NCBI RefSeq assembly: GCF_037996645.1
Contig: NZ_JBBMXV010000003.1
Span: 496,001 to 560,000 of the forward strand
From: Halalkalicoccus tibetensis
GTDB taxonomy: Archaea > Halobacteriota > Halobacteria > Halobacteriales > Halalkalicoccaceae
DNA: 64,000 bases
Direction: 5' to 3'
Part shown: one piece after another, positions 9,282-19,621 of the stretch
Numbering within the stretch: the first letter of the stretch is position 1
How the letters are laid out: each line of letters begins with the position of its first letter
Translations under genes and position numbers: made by a program
The notes under the pieces: model-generated
Databases searched by the model: none
Seen by the model: only the letters and a program-made list of their open reading frames with translations
What the model was told of the DNA's origin: nothing

Positions 9282-9707
9282 ATGCCAGTTATTGCCGCCG
9301 TCGACCGAGGCGAGCCGACGGACCGCATCGTGACCGAAGGACGAGCGCTCGCAGACGCGTTCGATACCGATCTCCACGTTGTCCACGTCCTCAGCCGTTC
9401 GGAATTCGTCGAGCTTGAGCGGACGAGCGTCGAGAAGTCCGGCGAGACTGTCGATATGGACCGTATCCGTGATTACGCCACGAAAGTCGCCAAAGAGGCC
9501 GCTCAAGACGGGGACACCTGCGTCGGATTGGTGGGTGATGCGGCCGATCAGCTCGCCGAGTACGCCGAGGACCACGACGCGTCGTACCTCGTCGTCGGCG
9601 GTCGACGGCGGTCGCCGGTGGGGAAAGCCCTCTTCGGCAGCGTCACCCAGGAGGTCCTCCTCAGCGCACCGGTCCCAGTCGTCACCGTCCTCGACGAGGA
9701 GGACTGA
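9282..9707 (+). CDS. Universal stress protein UspA family
   Basis: A 141-residue single-domain protein with the Rossmann-like USP fold: MPVIAAVDRGEPTDRI at the start, a central DLHVVHVL strand, and the C-terminal VVGGRRRSPVGKALFGSV, which matches the G-x2-G-x9-G(S/T) nucleotide loop of ATP-binding USPs. It ends SAPVPVVTVL, as is usual. Its stop precedes the ATG of the hydroxyacid dehydrogenase by a single base, so the two form an operon. In archaeal genomes USP genes often accompany transporters; here it may modulate the uptake or catabolic genes, but no direct evidence shows this. Confidence 0.93.
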   Translation: MPVIAAVDRGEPTDRIVTEGRALADAFDTDLHVVHVLSRSEFVELERTSVEKSGETVDMDRIRDYATKVAKEAAQDGDTCVGLVGDAADQLAEYAEDHDASYLVVGGRRRSPVGKALFGSVTQEVLLSAPVPVVTVLDEED

Positions 9708-9708
9708 G

Positions 9709-10677
9709 ATGGTCTGGTGTGCCGTCGACGACGACATCCAACCGGCGTCGTATCTCGAATCCTGTGTTGACGACGACGTCGAGCTCTCGTTCGGTATCGG
9801 TGACGGCGAAGACGCTGCGATCGAGGCCCTTTCCGGGGCGGATGGACTGTTCACGACATCGCGAGTCCCGGTTACAGAGACCGTCCTCGAAGACGTTCCC
9901 GACCTCGACTTGGTCGCGAAGATCGGGACGGGCCTCGACAGCATCGACCTCGATGCTGCGCACCAGGAGGGCGTTACCGTCGTCTATACGCCCGGTCTCA
10001 ACGCCCGATCGGTCGCCGAACACGCCGTGTCGCTCCTGCTCGCCGTCAACCGGAACGTACTGCTTGGCCATCGTCGCCTCGAGGAGGGAGGCTGGCGCGA
10101 CACGATGCCGACCAGCAAATCCGTTACGGACACTACGATCGGGATCGTCGGCTTCGGTAACGTCGGCCAGCGCATTGCGGGCCTGTTATCGGGCTTTCAG
10201 GCCGACGTCCTTGCGCACGATCCGTACGTTCATCCGATCGATACGGATCTCACGGGAGCGACGCTGGTCGGACTCTCCGAGCTGCTCGAGTCCGCGGACG
10301 CCGTGATCATCTCCGCCGAGCGCACTCCCGAAACCGAGAAGCTCATCGATGCTCAGGCACTCGAGACGATGAAAGACGATGCCACCCTCGTCAACAGCGC
10401 ACGCGGACCTATCGTCGATCAGGACGCGCTCATTGATGCGCTCGAACGTGACGCGATCGGTGGGGCCGGCCTCGACGTGTTCGAGACCGAGCCACTCCCG
10501 CCCGATTCGCCGCTCCATGAGTTCGACAACGTCGTCCTCACTCCACATATGGGTGCCTCCTCGCTCCGTGCTCGCAAAGCTGCGATCAAGACCCTGGCGG
10601 AAACCGCGTGTGACTTCTTCGCTGGAGAGGAACTCAACGACCGATTCGTCGCCGTTCGTGGCGACGGACTTCGGTAG
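9709..10677 (+). CDS. D-2-hydroxyacid dehydrogenase (D-isomer specific, NAD(P)-dependent)
   Basis: A 322-residue member of the D-2-hydroxyacid dehydrogenase family, which interconverts 2-oxo acids and D-2-hydroxy acids in the cytoplasm. The NAD-binding motif GIVGFGNVGQ lies near residue 142. The catalytic triad is visible as Arg in NSARGPIVD, Glu in DVFETEP and His in LTPHMGA. The true start is the ATG at 9709, one base after the uspA stop; the frame is open further upstream only because it runs through uspA. Phosphoglycerate dehydrogenase-like and glyoxylate reductase-like activities are both possible. The gene precedes icd, so its product may feed or drain 2-oxo acids near the TCA cycle. 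Confidence 0.93.
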   Translation: MVWCAVDDDIQPASYLESCVDDDVELSFGIGDGEDAAIEALSGADGLFTTSRVPVTETVLEDVPDLDLVAKIGTGLDSIDLDAAHQEGVTVVYTPGLNARSVAEHAVSLLLAVNRNVLLGHRRLEEGGWRDTMPTSKSVTDTTIGIVGFGNVGQRIAGLLSGFQADVLAHDPYVHPIDTDLTGATLVGLSELLESADAVIISAERTPETEKLIDAQALETMKDDATLVNSARGPIVDQDALIDALERDAIGGAGLDVFETEPLPPDSPLHEFDNVVLTPHMGASSLRARKAAIKTLAETACDFFAGEELNDRFVAVRGDGLR

Positions 10678-10752
10678 ATTTCCTAGCCGACTTCGGATGT
10701 CGACCGGTGAACCACACGATTTTTGTAATACTGACGAATCTGTGAAACCGCT

Positions 10753-12012
<1,260 letters not shown>

Positions 12013-12160
12013 ACAACTGATCGGACTTTTGCGGCGTCACTATGGGAATATCGAGACTCTGTCATAGCTGCCTTCCGATACTCGTGTATTTTCGGAATAT
12101 AAAACATCGAAAAATGAGGCCGATTTGCCTACCACTGTTTGAAACAGGAATAAGCGCCTA

Positions 12161-12955
12161 TCAGAAGGCGTGTCTGTGCCATCCCCCGTCGACGGGGAGT
12201 ACTGCCCCAGTCACGTAATCCGCAGCGGGTGATGCGAGAAAAGCAACGGTACGAGCGAACGATTCGGGTGTCCCGAGGTCCGGTACCGGAAGTTCCTCGA
12301 CGCGCTGTTCGCGTGCCTCTGCTTCGGTGATGCCCTGCTGTTCGGCACGCTGGGAGAGCTTCTGATCTATCCGGTCGGACATGATCCCGCGTGGCGAGAC
12401 GCAGTTGACTCTGACGTTGGACTCCCCGAACTCCTCGGAAAGGACCTTCGAGAGGCCGTAGATCCCGGGCCGAAAGACGTTTCCGAGCGCCCCGCTCGCC
12501 GACGGCTCCAGCGCGGAGGCAGCGACGAGGTTTGTGACCGAACCACCACCATTGGAGAGCGCCGGAAGGCACTCCTGACAGACCTGGAGTGTGCTTCGGA
12601 GGATTCCCTGATAGCCAGTATCGAACTCCCCGAGGGAGAGCTCCGAGAAAGGTTCGGTCGACGGGCCACCGTGGTTCGTCACGAGTGCGTCCAACCCACC
12701 TAGGTCGTCGATCGCACCCTTCGTTGCGTCGTGAATGCTATCGGGCTCCATCAAGTCACAGACCTTGTAATCAATTGCTTCCGTCCGACCGGTCTCCTCC
12801 GCGATAGAATCCGTGGCTGCTCGTAGGTTGTCCTCGTTGCAAGATGAGATGATGACGTCCGCCCCTTCGCGTACCAGTTCGGTCGCGACCGCTTTCCCCA
12901 AGCCGCCACTGGCTGCTGTGAGATACGCTCTCTTTCCGACCAGGTTGAGATCCAT
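12161..12955 (-). CDS. Short-chain dehydrogenase/reductase
   Basis: A 264-residue classical-size SDR. The cofactor motif is the variant TAASGGLGKA near residue 13, where the usual first Gly is Ala. The NNAG-equivalent reads TNHGG, the catalytic Ser lies in LVAASAL, and the Tyr/Lys pair is YGLSK. A loop of about 20 residues lengthens the space between Ser and Tyr compared with FabG. The C-terminal DYVTGAVLPVDGGW is typical. The product probably reduces or oxidises a hydroxyl/keto group of a small acid or acyl-CoA. It stands alone on the minus strand, divergent from the small winged-helix gene at 13109 that may control it. The substrate is unknown. Confidence 0.9.
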   Translation of the reverse strand: MDLNLVGKRAYLTAASGGLGKAVATELVREGADVIISSCNEDNLRAATDSIAEETGRTEAIDYKVCDLMEPDSIHDATKGAIDDLGGLDALVTNHGGPSTEPFSELSLGEFDTGYQGILRSTLQVCQECLPALSNGGGSVTNLVAASALEPSASGALGNVFRPGIYGLSKVLSEEFGESNVRVNCVSPRGIMSDRIDQKLSQRAEQQGITEAEAREQRVEELPVPDLGTPESFARTVAFLASPAADYVTGAVLPVDGGWHRHAF

Positions 12956-13108
12956 ACACTGCTGTGACGTCCATGGTTAATATAGATACTGTCATGAACG
13001 TTCTCGCTCACGAGGACTGGATTCCGTTCGCTTGAGTGGCTATACCGCCGAGTGAGGTCCGTGAAGCTACATTTATTAGCTCCGTTTTCCTTAGTGGGGA
13101 GCACTAGC

Positions 13109-13339
13109 ATGGTCTCGGATCAGAAGACGGTTATTGCGGACCTGCCGCCGAGCTCGAAGTTAGTATACTACGTACTGAAAAACGAGGGCGAGATGACGAA
13201 ACGGCAGATAATTGCCGAATCCCGCCTTTCCGAGCAGACGACTCGCCTCGGGTTGGAACGACTGGAGAGTTCGAACATAGTTGTGCGCGAGACGGCAAAC
13301 ACGTCCGAGAAGCCACGAGGGGTGTATTCTCTCGTTTAA
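13109..13339 (+). CDS. Small winged helix-turn-helix regulator
   Basis: A 76-residue protein that is almost entirely one winged-helix domain: LPPSSKLVYYVLKNEGEMTK, then the recognition region SRLSEQTTRLGLERLESS, and a wing with VVRETANTSEKPRGVYSL. It resembles the MarR/TrmB-like stand-alone DNA-binding domains that are common in haloarchaea. The ATG at 13109 was chosen over an upstream in-frame codon because a TATA-like TTTATTA at 13071-13077 would lie inside the longer version. It lies between two short-chain dehydrogenase genes, divergent from one and convergent with the other. A local regulatory role is inferred; there is no ligand domain. Confidence 0.85.
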   Translation: MVSDQKTVIADLPPSSKLVYYVLKNEGEMTKRQIIAESRLSEQTTRLGLERLESSNIVVRETANTSEKPRGVYSLV

Positions 13340-13407
13340 CCTGATGCGCCGACGTTTCAGGAGCTGCGGTGAGGAGTCCGTCCCAGCAGGCCTGACAGTA
13401 TGCCACG

Positions 13408-14169
13408 TCACTCCGGCGGGATCACGTTCGGCGTCGGGTAGCTGCCGCCGTTCGCGTGAATCACCTGTCCCGTGATGAACGACGCCCGATCGGATGCCAA
13501 GAAGCAACAGACGTCCGCAATTTCCCGTTTTGTACCCATCCGTTGGAGTGGCGTGGCCTGAATAACCTGTTCGTGACCGGCGAACGTTTCCTCCCGGTCC
13601 GTATCGATAAGCCCCGGGGAGAGGCCGTTCACACGGATTCCTTTCGGCCCGAACTCGGACGCGAGCTGTCGAACGTAGCCCACGATCCCCATTTTGCTTC
13701 CATAGGAATGTGCCTTTCCGGTCCTGCCGAGAAACACCATGGCGCCGATCAGGTTGACGATCGACCCGTGGTCGACTTCCAGCATGTCCTCGATAACGTG
13801 CTGAGTGAGGAGGAACTGCCCCTTCAAGTTCACGTCCAGCACCTGGTCGAGCTCCGCGGGCTCTACCTCGAAAAACGGCGTCATCGGCCGGACGGTCGCG
13901 TTGTTGACGAGGATATCGATCGGTCCCAACTCGTCCCTAATTCCCTCTACGATCACTTCGACGTCGTCGGGTTTCCCCAAATCACCGAGCACGACGGCAG
14001 CCTCGCTCCCTGCGGCCTCGACTTCGCGTGCCGTCTCTTCACATCCGTCCTCGTTGCTGTGTGACGTGACCCCGACATCGGCCCCCGCTTCGGCCATCGT
14101 CGTCGCGATCGTCTGCCCGATGTTACGGCTCGATCCGGTGACTAATGCCGTCCGTCCTTCGAGATCCAT
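13408..14169 (-). CDS. Short-chain dehydrogenase/reductase lacking the catalytic serine
   Basis: A 253-residue FabG-like SDR with TGSSRNIGQ for cofactor binding, NNATVRP in place of NNAG, and YGSKMG as the catalytic Tyr/Lys motif. At the position of the catalytic Ser, normally found in an NxSS stretch, the protein reads IVNLIGAMVF, so no serine is present there. The ATG at 14169 was preferred because the reverse-strand GGGGGAG a few bases upstream is a good ribosome-binding site; the frame is open to 14226. It is divergent from the MFS transporter gene at 14348, with a shared promoter gap. The protein may have an altered mechanism or bind cofactor without classical activity. Confidence 0.88.
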   Translation of the reverse strand: MDLEGRTALVTGSSRNIGQTIATTMAEAGADVGVTSHSNEDGCEETAREVEAAGSEAAVVLGDLGKPDDVEVIVEGIRDELGPIDILVNNATVRPMTPFFEVEPAELDQVLDVNLKGQFLLTQHVIEDMLEVDHGSIVNLIGAMVFLGRTGKAHSYGSKMGIVGYVRQLASEFGPKGIRVNGLSPGLIDTDREETFAGHEQVIQATPLQRMGTKREIADVCCFLASDRASFITGQVIHANGGSYPTPNVIPPE

Positions 14170-14347
14170 CTCTACTCCCCCGTCTCTCCTCGCTGTAATG
14201 GATCTTACGACATCTGTTAGCATCAATCACACAGATCTTGTCTCCCGCGGGTATCCGCCCTTGGTCAAATGTCGACACATCATAGACCGGCCCAATAGAG
14301 CCGGTACCCAATCCTATTTGAGCGTACATGACCGTCTGAAGAGTATC

Positions 14348-15603
14348 ATGGCCGGTCGGCTTCAGCGCGTTATGGCGGTCTCTCGGCCCCGAGTCGTCGG
14401 ACCGGTTACCGTCGGGCACGGAATAAACGAGTTCTTCGCGATTGTCATCCCACCGATCATCCCGCTTCTGGTCTCCGATCTCGGTATAACCTACGGCCAG
14501 GCTGGGTTCCTGCTGACGATCTTCTTCATCATGTACTCTATCTTCCAGCTGCCTGCCGGAATCCTCGCCGATCGGATTGGGAAGATTCGACTGATGATCG
14601 TCGGTCTCGTCGGAATGTCCGGTGCGATCTTCTTCGCCAGCGTTGCTGATAGGTACGGGATGTTGCTGGTCGCACAGACCCTTGCCGGCATCGGCGGCAG
14701 TACGTTCCACCCGACCGGGATGTTGATCATCAGCGACGTCGAGACACACGAAACCGAGGGCAAGGCGATGGGGGTCTTCGGCTTCGGCGGTGCGCTCGGA
14801 ACGATGTCCTCACCGCTCGTCGTCGGCGGGTTGGCGGCGATCGCGGGGTGGCGTATCGCCCTCCTCGGCGCAGCGCTTCTCGGTATCACGGTCACCGCGG
14901 TGAGTATCCTGTTCCTGATCGCTGCCACATCCGACGGTGAGGGAACGCTCCGCGCTGATGGCGGACGATCGATCCGAGTCCGCGATCTGTTCCGCCCCCG
15001 TCGGCGATCGATCGATATCCCGATCACCCGTGAGATCGTCTTGCTCTTTCTCATAACGCTGGTCCTTTTCCTGCAGCATCGGGCAATTCAGACGTTCACG
15101 ACGTCGTATATCGCCGCCGAGACCGGCGCGTCGACCTTGGTCGGGAATCTCGCCTTCTTCACCCTCCTCGTCGGCGGGAGCTTCGCCTCATTATGGGCAG
15201 GGGACCTCGCCGATCGGTTCGACTGGGAACTTCTCGGCGCCGGTACAGCCGTCACTACGGCGATTTTCGTCAGTGCGACGCTGCTCGTTACCCGAGTGCT
15301 CGGTGGGATCCGGTTCGAGGTCCTGATCGCGATTCTGGCGCTCTGGTTCGCCATCATCGGCGTCATGATGTACGTGAGCTATCCGGTCAAGAACGCCCTG
15401 GTCTCGGAGCAGGCCAACACTGCTTCGAGTGGTACCTCTTCGGCGTCATCCAGACGGCGTCCGTGGCGGGTAGTGCGAGTGGTCCAGCTATCTTCGGCGC
15501 GCTCGCGACGGAATGGGGCGTCGTGGCCGCGTTTCCGGCGATCGCCTTTGTGAGCATTGTGCTGGCGGGGCTGTTCATGATACTACGACGGCTCGAAAAA
15601 TAG
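14348..15603 (+). pseudogene. MFS transporter, frameshifted near its C-terminus
   Basis: The reading frame from 14348 encodes a major facilitator superfamily permease: 10 hydrophobic segments, the loop-2 motif GILADRIGKIR (G-x3-D-R-x-G-x-R/K) and a GADLADRF-like repeat in the second half (GDLADRFDW). The frame loses similarity after about 15417 (NALVSEQAN), while the -1 frame immediately continues a plausible helix pair (FEWYLFGVIQTASVAGSA and a final transmembrane segment ending LFMILRRLEK at 15603). A single missing base around 15417-15421 explains this. Either the gene is inactivated and loses its last two helices, or the base was missed in sequencing. The cargo is unknown; the neighbours suggest organic acid transport. 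Confidence 0.82.
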
Positions 15604-15788
15604 CTATAGCTGACATTATTGTCTTCTGCTTCAACTAAAAAAGATATAGACACAGCTACTAGCTTATAGTATCTCAATTATAATAGCCTTTTCTCTATGT
15701 AACCGGTAATATTTTGAAGACCCCACAGGCTTATTACTAACTAATGGTGTAGGTACATTATCAGAAAGAAGTATACTATATTCGACCT

Positions 15789-16259
15789 ATGGAAGATATC
15801 ATACAAACCACACCAGCAGAAGTAATTTCAATCGATAACAGAAGCAGCTCTCAGACAGTTCCATTCCGGATTAGATCTGGGACAAAGGCAATCGTCTCTG
15901 CTTCAGATAAGGTCCTTCTCCTTAAGGAACAACATGCAAGCGGATCTACTTTCTGGACGTTGCCTGGTGGTGGCATAGAACCTAGTGAATCGTTACTTGA
16001 GGGCCTTACTCGAGAGTTATTTGAGGAATTGCGGTGTCAGTCTCTTATTAGAGAACCGGTCGGAACGGTCTGGTATGCCCATCTGAGTCGTCGAAATACA
16101 TTCTCCACCTACGCGGTTTTCGAATGCTCCCTTCTATCAACTCCTCTTCCCAGCAAGCAAGAAGGTATCCTCGACCATCAATGGGTGTCTCCGGCAAATC
16201 TTCCTTCTTCTACCCTTCCACAGGTACGGTACTTACTTCGAAGCGAAGTGAATCACTGA
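15789..16259 (+). CDS. Nudix hydrolase
   Basis: A 156-residue protein with a complete Nudix box spanning about residues 60-82: GG-IEPSE, seven residues, then RELFEEL, fitting G-x5-E-x7-R-E-x2-E-E. The Gly usually found after the second Glu pair is replaced by Arg. Nudix enzymes cleave nucleoside diphosphates linked to another moiety, with Mg2+ bound by the Glu cluster. The preceding 30 residues are Ser/Thr-rich and unlike the family core. This is the first gene after the drop in GC content, and its codon use is clearly more AT-rich than that of icd or tctA. Substrate cannot be inferred; ADP-ribose, mutagenic nucleotides or nucleotide sugars are all possible. Confidence 0.9.
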   Translation: MEDIIQTTPAEVISIDNRSSSQTVPFRIRSGTKAIVSASDKVLLLKEQHASGSTFWTLPGGGIEPSESLLEGLTRELFEELRCQSLIREPVGTVWYAHLSRRNTFSTYAVFECSLLSTPLPSKQEGILDHQWVSPANLPSSTLPQVRYLLRSEVNH

Positions 16260-16261
16260 AA

Positions 16262-16381
16262 TTATGTTATTTCTTTCTCTTCACCACAGATTCCACAGAC
16301 CCACCTTTCTGTTCTATCAATCCTTTCTCCGGTAGTATTTGCTCGACACCATTCACAAAAATGGTCTTCTATACTCGACAT
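16262..16381 (-). CDS. Mini zinc-ribbon protein
   Basis: A 39-residue protein with two CxxC knuckles, CEWC and CGIC, separated by about 17 residues, the layout of a single treble-clef or ribbon zinc site. The ATG at 16381 starts MSSIEDHF just downstream of the stop of the next gene (16401), giving a tight pair; a longer frame to 16456 would overlap that gene. Such micro zinc proteins are abundant in haloarchaea and mostly have no assigned role. It is convergent with the Nudix gene, with stops three bases apart. Confidence 0.6.
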   Translation of the reverse strand: MSSIEDHFCEWCRANTTGERIDRTERWVCGICGEEKEIT

Positions 16382-16400
16382 ATTTATTATTTCTCCCAGT

Positions 16401-16640
16401 TTAGTCTTCGGTCGTTGTATTAGACTCGCAAACCGGTCTGATATCTTCGGATGCAAGTCTCCATTCTATGGTTCCATTATCAATCCCCTTACTAACGGAC
16501 TCAACAGCCTCATCTAGAAATTCGTATGCCTCTGCTTGTTCATCGAGTTCGTCTCGTATATGGGCTATTTCCTCCTGATGGACCCGTAGTTGGTCAACCA
16601 TATATTCATCTAACTGGGTCCTATTCGTATCATTATTCAT
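16401..16640 (-). CDS. Small acidic hypothetical protein
   Basis: A 79-residue, charged, predicted alpha-helical protein with a heptad-like stretch (HQEEIAHIRDELDEQAEAYE) that could form a short coiled coil. I do not recognise a family. On the minus strand a TATA-like ATATATAA lies only about 12 bases before the ATG, so the actual start may be the internal Met 14 codons later. It precedes the mini zinc-ribbon gene by 19 bases and is likely co-transcribed with it. Confidence 0.55.
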   Translation of the reverse strand: MNNDTNRTQLDEYMVDQLRVHQEEIAHIRDELDEQAEAYEFLDEAVESVSKGIDNGTIEWRLASEDIRPVCESNTTTED

Positions 16641-17084
16641 TTATATATGCTTTTCCAAGACGATTATTTGACGCTCATTTTCGGGTTCTGGTGGGTAGTA
16701 CGGGAACAATGTGCTCCGTGCCCGATCTCTGTCAAAGTGCTTCATTCGTTGTATTCAGATTTATCTGAAGACTATTAATATATTTGGTTGCAATAGAAAA
16801 TTAAAATTACTACAGAACATTAAGAAGAAAGACAGCAGACATGACTAGCGAAGTTGCACTATAGATTTCTATTTCCTATTGCTATTGACGCCTGACTCGT
16901 ACTAGTATGTTCCAGTCTAGTAGTATTCTTGGCTATTCTGTGCCTCATATAACGACTCTCTGTTTGCGATTCATAAGAGAAAATCGCCCAACAACCGTTA
17001 ATGTCGATTGGTACAATACCGTACTGTTCCGATCTATTATGTTGTGTATATTGATAGTTGATGGGGTAATATCATACCAAAGAG
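16641..17084. other. AT-rich intergenic stretch
   Basis: No convincing gene. Two short overlapping open frames on opposite strands (about 16907-17119 and 16945-17154) show no recognisable domain, no ribosome-binding site and no haloarchaeal amino-acid bias. The stretch probably carries the promoter of the zinc-ribbon protein at 17085. Confidence 0.5.
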
Positions 17085-18083
17085 ATGGTGTCAACTGGCA
17101 AGCTCCGACTGATGGCTGAACTAGGAACGGATTCAATCGAGTGCTTTGCTCCAACTGTCAATGATAAAGGTCGTGTCAATTATCCAGAGGTTGCAAAGTT
17201 GCTCACAGAACGAGACAGTTCGAGTATTGAAGCCTTGAATTCGTTAGCTGAAAGAGGATTACTTAATAAAGAATACAAAACTAAAGTATATATATGTCCT
17301 TCATGTCAGATTGAAGGTCTCCAGTATATTACGGGATGCCCATCCTGTAAGAGTACACATACTATCCGCACTAGGTTTTTCGAACACAAACCATGTAGCT
17401 ACTCAGCTCCATCTGATGCGTTTGAGACAGAGGACAATGGAGACCTGTATTATTGCCCGAATTGTGAAGACAAGGTAGAATTCTCAGAGTTCCATATACT
17501 ACAAAAACACCTCTGTAATGAATGTGATGAGTCATTTGACAACCCAAACCACCAACTCTGGTGTTTAGAGTGTCTTCATATCTGTCCACCAGCGAACGCA
17601 ACCGAACAAACTCTTTATGAATATCATCTAACTGAAAATGGTGATCGTTGGTATCGAACACAAACTGAGGCCAGAGAGCTACTAGCGGATGAGTTCGATA
17701 CTCGCGGATTTGATGTATCCGTCGATACCGAACTACAAAACGACGAAGGCATCTTATATGACGTGCATATTCACGCCAGAGATGAGCTTCTCAACCAACG
17801 GATCATAGCAGATATCCACTCGACAGTTACTCCCGAGAATATCCAGTATCTCGGTAGAGTTGCAGAAGAACTGCAGGCTCAACCATACCTTCTTATCACA
17901 GAGGATTCTGCGCCTGAGACTACACTGCAGGCCGCATATCAGCATGGTGTGACACTGCTCTGGATTGACCAGAATGGTTCAATACAAAGATATGAATCAT
18001 TAGAGGATGAACACCGCTCCCCTGGAACTATCATTGATCGATTGTCCTCGGCAGTCGGGTTTAAGTCTGCTGAGGAAAGCTAA
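17085..18083 (+). CDS. Multi-zinc-ribbon protein, TackOD1-like, with nuclease-fold-like C-terminus
   Basis: A 332-residue protein in three parts. Residues 1-65 look like a winged-helix domain (VNYPEVAKLLTERDSSSIEA). Residues 68-170 hold a run of CxxC knuckles: CPSC, CPSC, CPNC, CNEC and CLEC with spaced His, enough for two or three zinc ribbons, in the style of the TackOD1 output domain. Residues 195-310 read as alternating strands and helices (YDVHIHARDELLN, IIADIHSTVT, QPYLLIT) reminiscent of the PD-(D/E)xK/Mrr nuclease fold, but the expected Lys is His (ADIHS), so activity is doubtful. DNA binding or sensing is the most likely role. It sits alone in an AT-rich segment. Confidence 0.8.
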   Translation: MVSTGKLRLMAELGTDSIECFAPTVNDKGRVNYPEVAKLLTERDSSSIEALNSLAERGLLNKEYKTKVYICPSCQIEGLQYITGCPSCKSTHTIRTRFFEHKPCSYSAPSDAFETEDNGDLYYCPNCEDKVEFSEFHILQKHLCNECDESFDNPNHQLWCLECLHICPPANATEQTLYEYHLTENGDRWYRTQTEARELLADEFDTRGFDVSVDTELQNDEGILYDVHIHARDELLNQRIIADIHSTVTPENIQYLGRVAEELQAQPYLLITEDSAPETTLQAAYQHGVTLLWIDQNGSIQRYESLEDEHRSPGTIIDRLSSAVGFKSAEES

Positions 18084-18202
18084 TATACTATCGTGTGCGC
18101 ACAGATGGACCAGAACTTACGATTCTCTCGAAGGCATTTTGATGAATAGTAACGAAGCTAATATAGTCTGTTATGTAGTCAGGTATATCTATATGAAGAA
18201 GA

Positions 18203-19618
18203 GTGCTCGTCACTGGCAGTTGGCTGCAGTACAAGTTCAGGTGGATCGTGGTTGACATTCGATCAGACAGCGGGCGTCCCTGTGATGAGAGCCAGATCAA
18301 TGATCGTGATCGGCTTGTTAAATATATTTGGGGCAAGCATGCTTCGGAAACACCGTCTGTACCACTTCATTATCCACTGCTTGCAGTCCTCGTGATCGCA
18401 GCGAGTATCGCACCAACGACATGGTTCCTTTCGAGAGATCTAGGATATCTAATCGTAGCTGGAGTGCTTTGTCTCATCATTGCCTATGGAGTTCTCTTTA
18501 CGAGCGTTCGTCTGACAATCGATCCGGCGTTTCTTGTGCTTCTTGGTGGCTACTGGCTTGGGCTTGTTGCTCATTACTACTACTTCCCTCATTCAGAGCT
18601 TCTACAATACATTCTTGTTACACCGATTGCCGTCTTTGGGACCGTCGTTATTCTTCCCCAATTTGTCGAAGGGCGACGCCAGACGTTCACAATGGGACTA
18701 ACTGTTCTCTCGGTCATTGTTGCACTTATTGGTGTATGGATACTTTGGCAGCCAGGAACAATCGACTCGGAGCTTCCGAACTCGATTGGAGGCGAAGTAA
18801 TGGGTCTTTATGCAATTCGGAGCACTTCAGTTTTTCATAATCCCAACACTTATGGGTTTTTCATGATGGTTGGCTGTCTTGCAGCGCTCTATACTGTCGT
18901 AGTCCGAGGTGGGCTGGTTTGGATTGCTGCACTCGGAATATGCTTGCTTGGACTGTTTATGAGTGAAGGAGACGCTGCACTGATTGGTCTTGGTGTTGGT
19001 TCGATCGTCGTGTTAGCGGGTCGTAGTCAATGGCTCTCATTCTTCGGGATCGGCGCGGGAGTCGTTGGTCTTTATGGCCTGATTCAGGTCGGACACGTAC
19101 CTGAGGTCATGGAAACCACATTGATGAGCCGTGTCGACCGTTGGGTACTCTCTCTCGAACGCCTCGCACTCGATCCACTGTGGGGAATCGGCTTTGTCGA
19201 CCCTGGTCCAGAGATCAATGGTGCCCGCGGTCCCCATAACTCGTATATACATGTGCTACTTAATACAGGTGTGATCGCTGGCTCACTTTATCTCGGTGCA
19301 CTCGCCTACGCGGTCGGTTCCGGCATCCGGCGGCGCTGGACTCCGTGGAGTGGATTCATTCTCGGAACTGGTGCAGGAACCTTCGCGTATATGGGCTTCG
19401 AATCGCTCTTCCTCGGTGGACTGACAACCTCGTCAATTGTACTGGGTTTGTTTATTGGGCTCATGCTTCTCACCGATCCATCCTCAGAGGAACGCGATTC
19501 GGAACCAGCTACGGCAAAGTATGCACTCGTGACCAGCCGTGCCGGTCGCGCCTTCGATAGTTTCCGATCAAGTTCGGACAACCGACAGGCTCCACCACAA
19601 CCAAAAACGGAGGACTAA
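18203..19618 (+). CDS. O-antigen ligase-like (Wzy_C) membrane protein
   Basis: A protein of about 471 residues with roughly 11 transmembrane segments. It shows two hallmarks of the O-antigen ligase/polymerase family: FHNPNTYGFFM and, in a large external loop, RGPHNSYIHVLLNTG. Family members ligate or polymerise lipid-linked glycans outside the membrane. The first 50 residues (before PLHYPLLAVL) are hydrophilic and poorly supported, so the true start may be an internal GTG near 18248 or later. It is the first of a chain ending in MoxR: the next gene starts three bases after its stop. A glycan polymerase in a MoxR operon is unusual and suggests a link to the cell surface. Confidence 0.85.
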   Translation: MLVTGSWLQYKFRWIVVDIRSDSGRPCDESQINDRDRLVKYIWGKHASETPSVPLHYPLLAVLVIAASIAPTTWFLSRDLGYLIVAGVLCLIIAYGVLFTSVRLTIDPAFLVLLGGYWLGLVAHYYYFPHSELLQYILVTPIAVFGTVVILPQFVEGRRQTFTMGLTVLSVIVALIGVWILWQPGTIDSELPNSIGGEVMGLYAIRSTSVFHNPNTYGFFMMVGCLAALYTVVVRGGLVWIAALGICLLGLFMSEGDAALIGLGVGSIVVLAGRSQWLSFFGIGAGVVGLYGLIQVGHVPEVMETTLMSRVDRWVLSLERLALDPLWGIGFVDPGPEINGARGPHNSYIHVLLNTGVIAGSLYLGALAYAVGSGIRRRWTPWSGFILGTGAGTFAYMGFESLFLGGLTTSSIVLGLFIGLMLLTDPSSEERDSEPATAKYALVTSRAGRAFDSFRSSSDNRQAPPQPKTED

Positions 19619-19621
19619 TCA

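Noticed and set aside
9192-9944. N-terminal extension of the DASS symporter
   Set aside because: The frame stays open but runs antisense to uspA and the hydroxyacid dehydrogenase; the hydrophobic protein begins at 9191 or 9179.
16907-17154. Two overlapping open frames on opposite strands
   Set aside because: No ribosome-binding site, no domain and no haloarchaeal amino-acid bias; treated as spacer.
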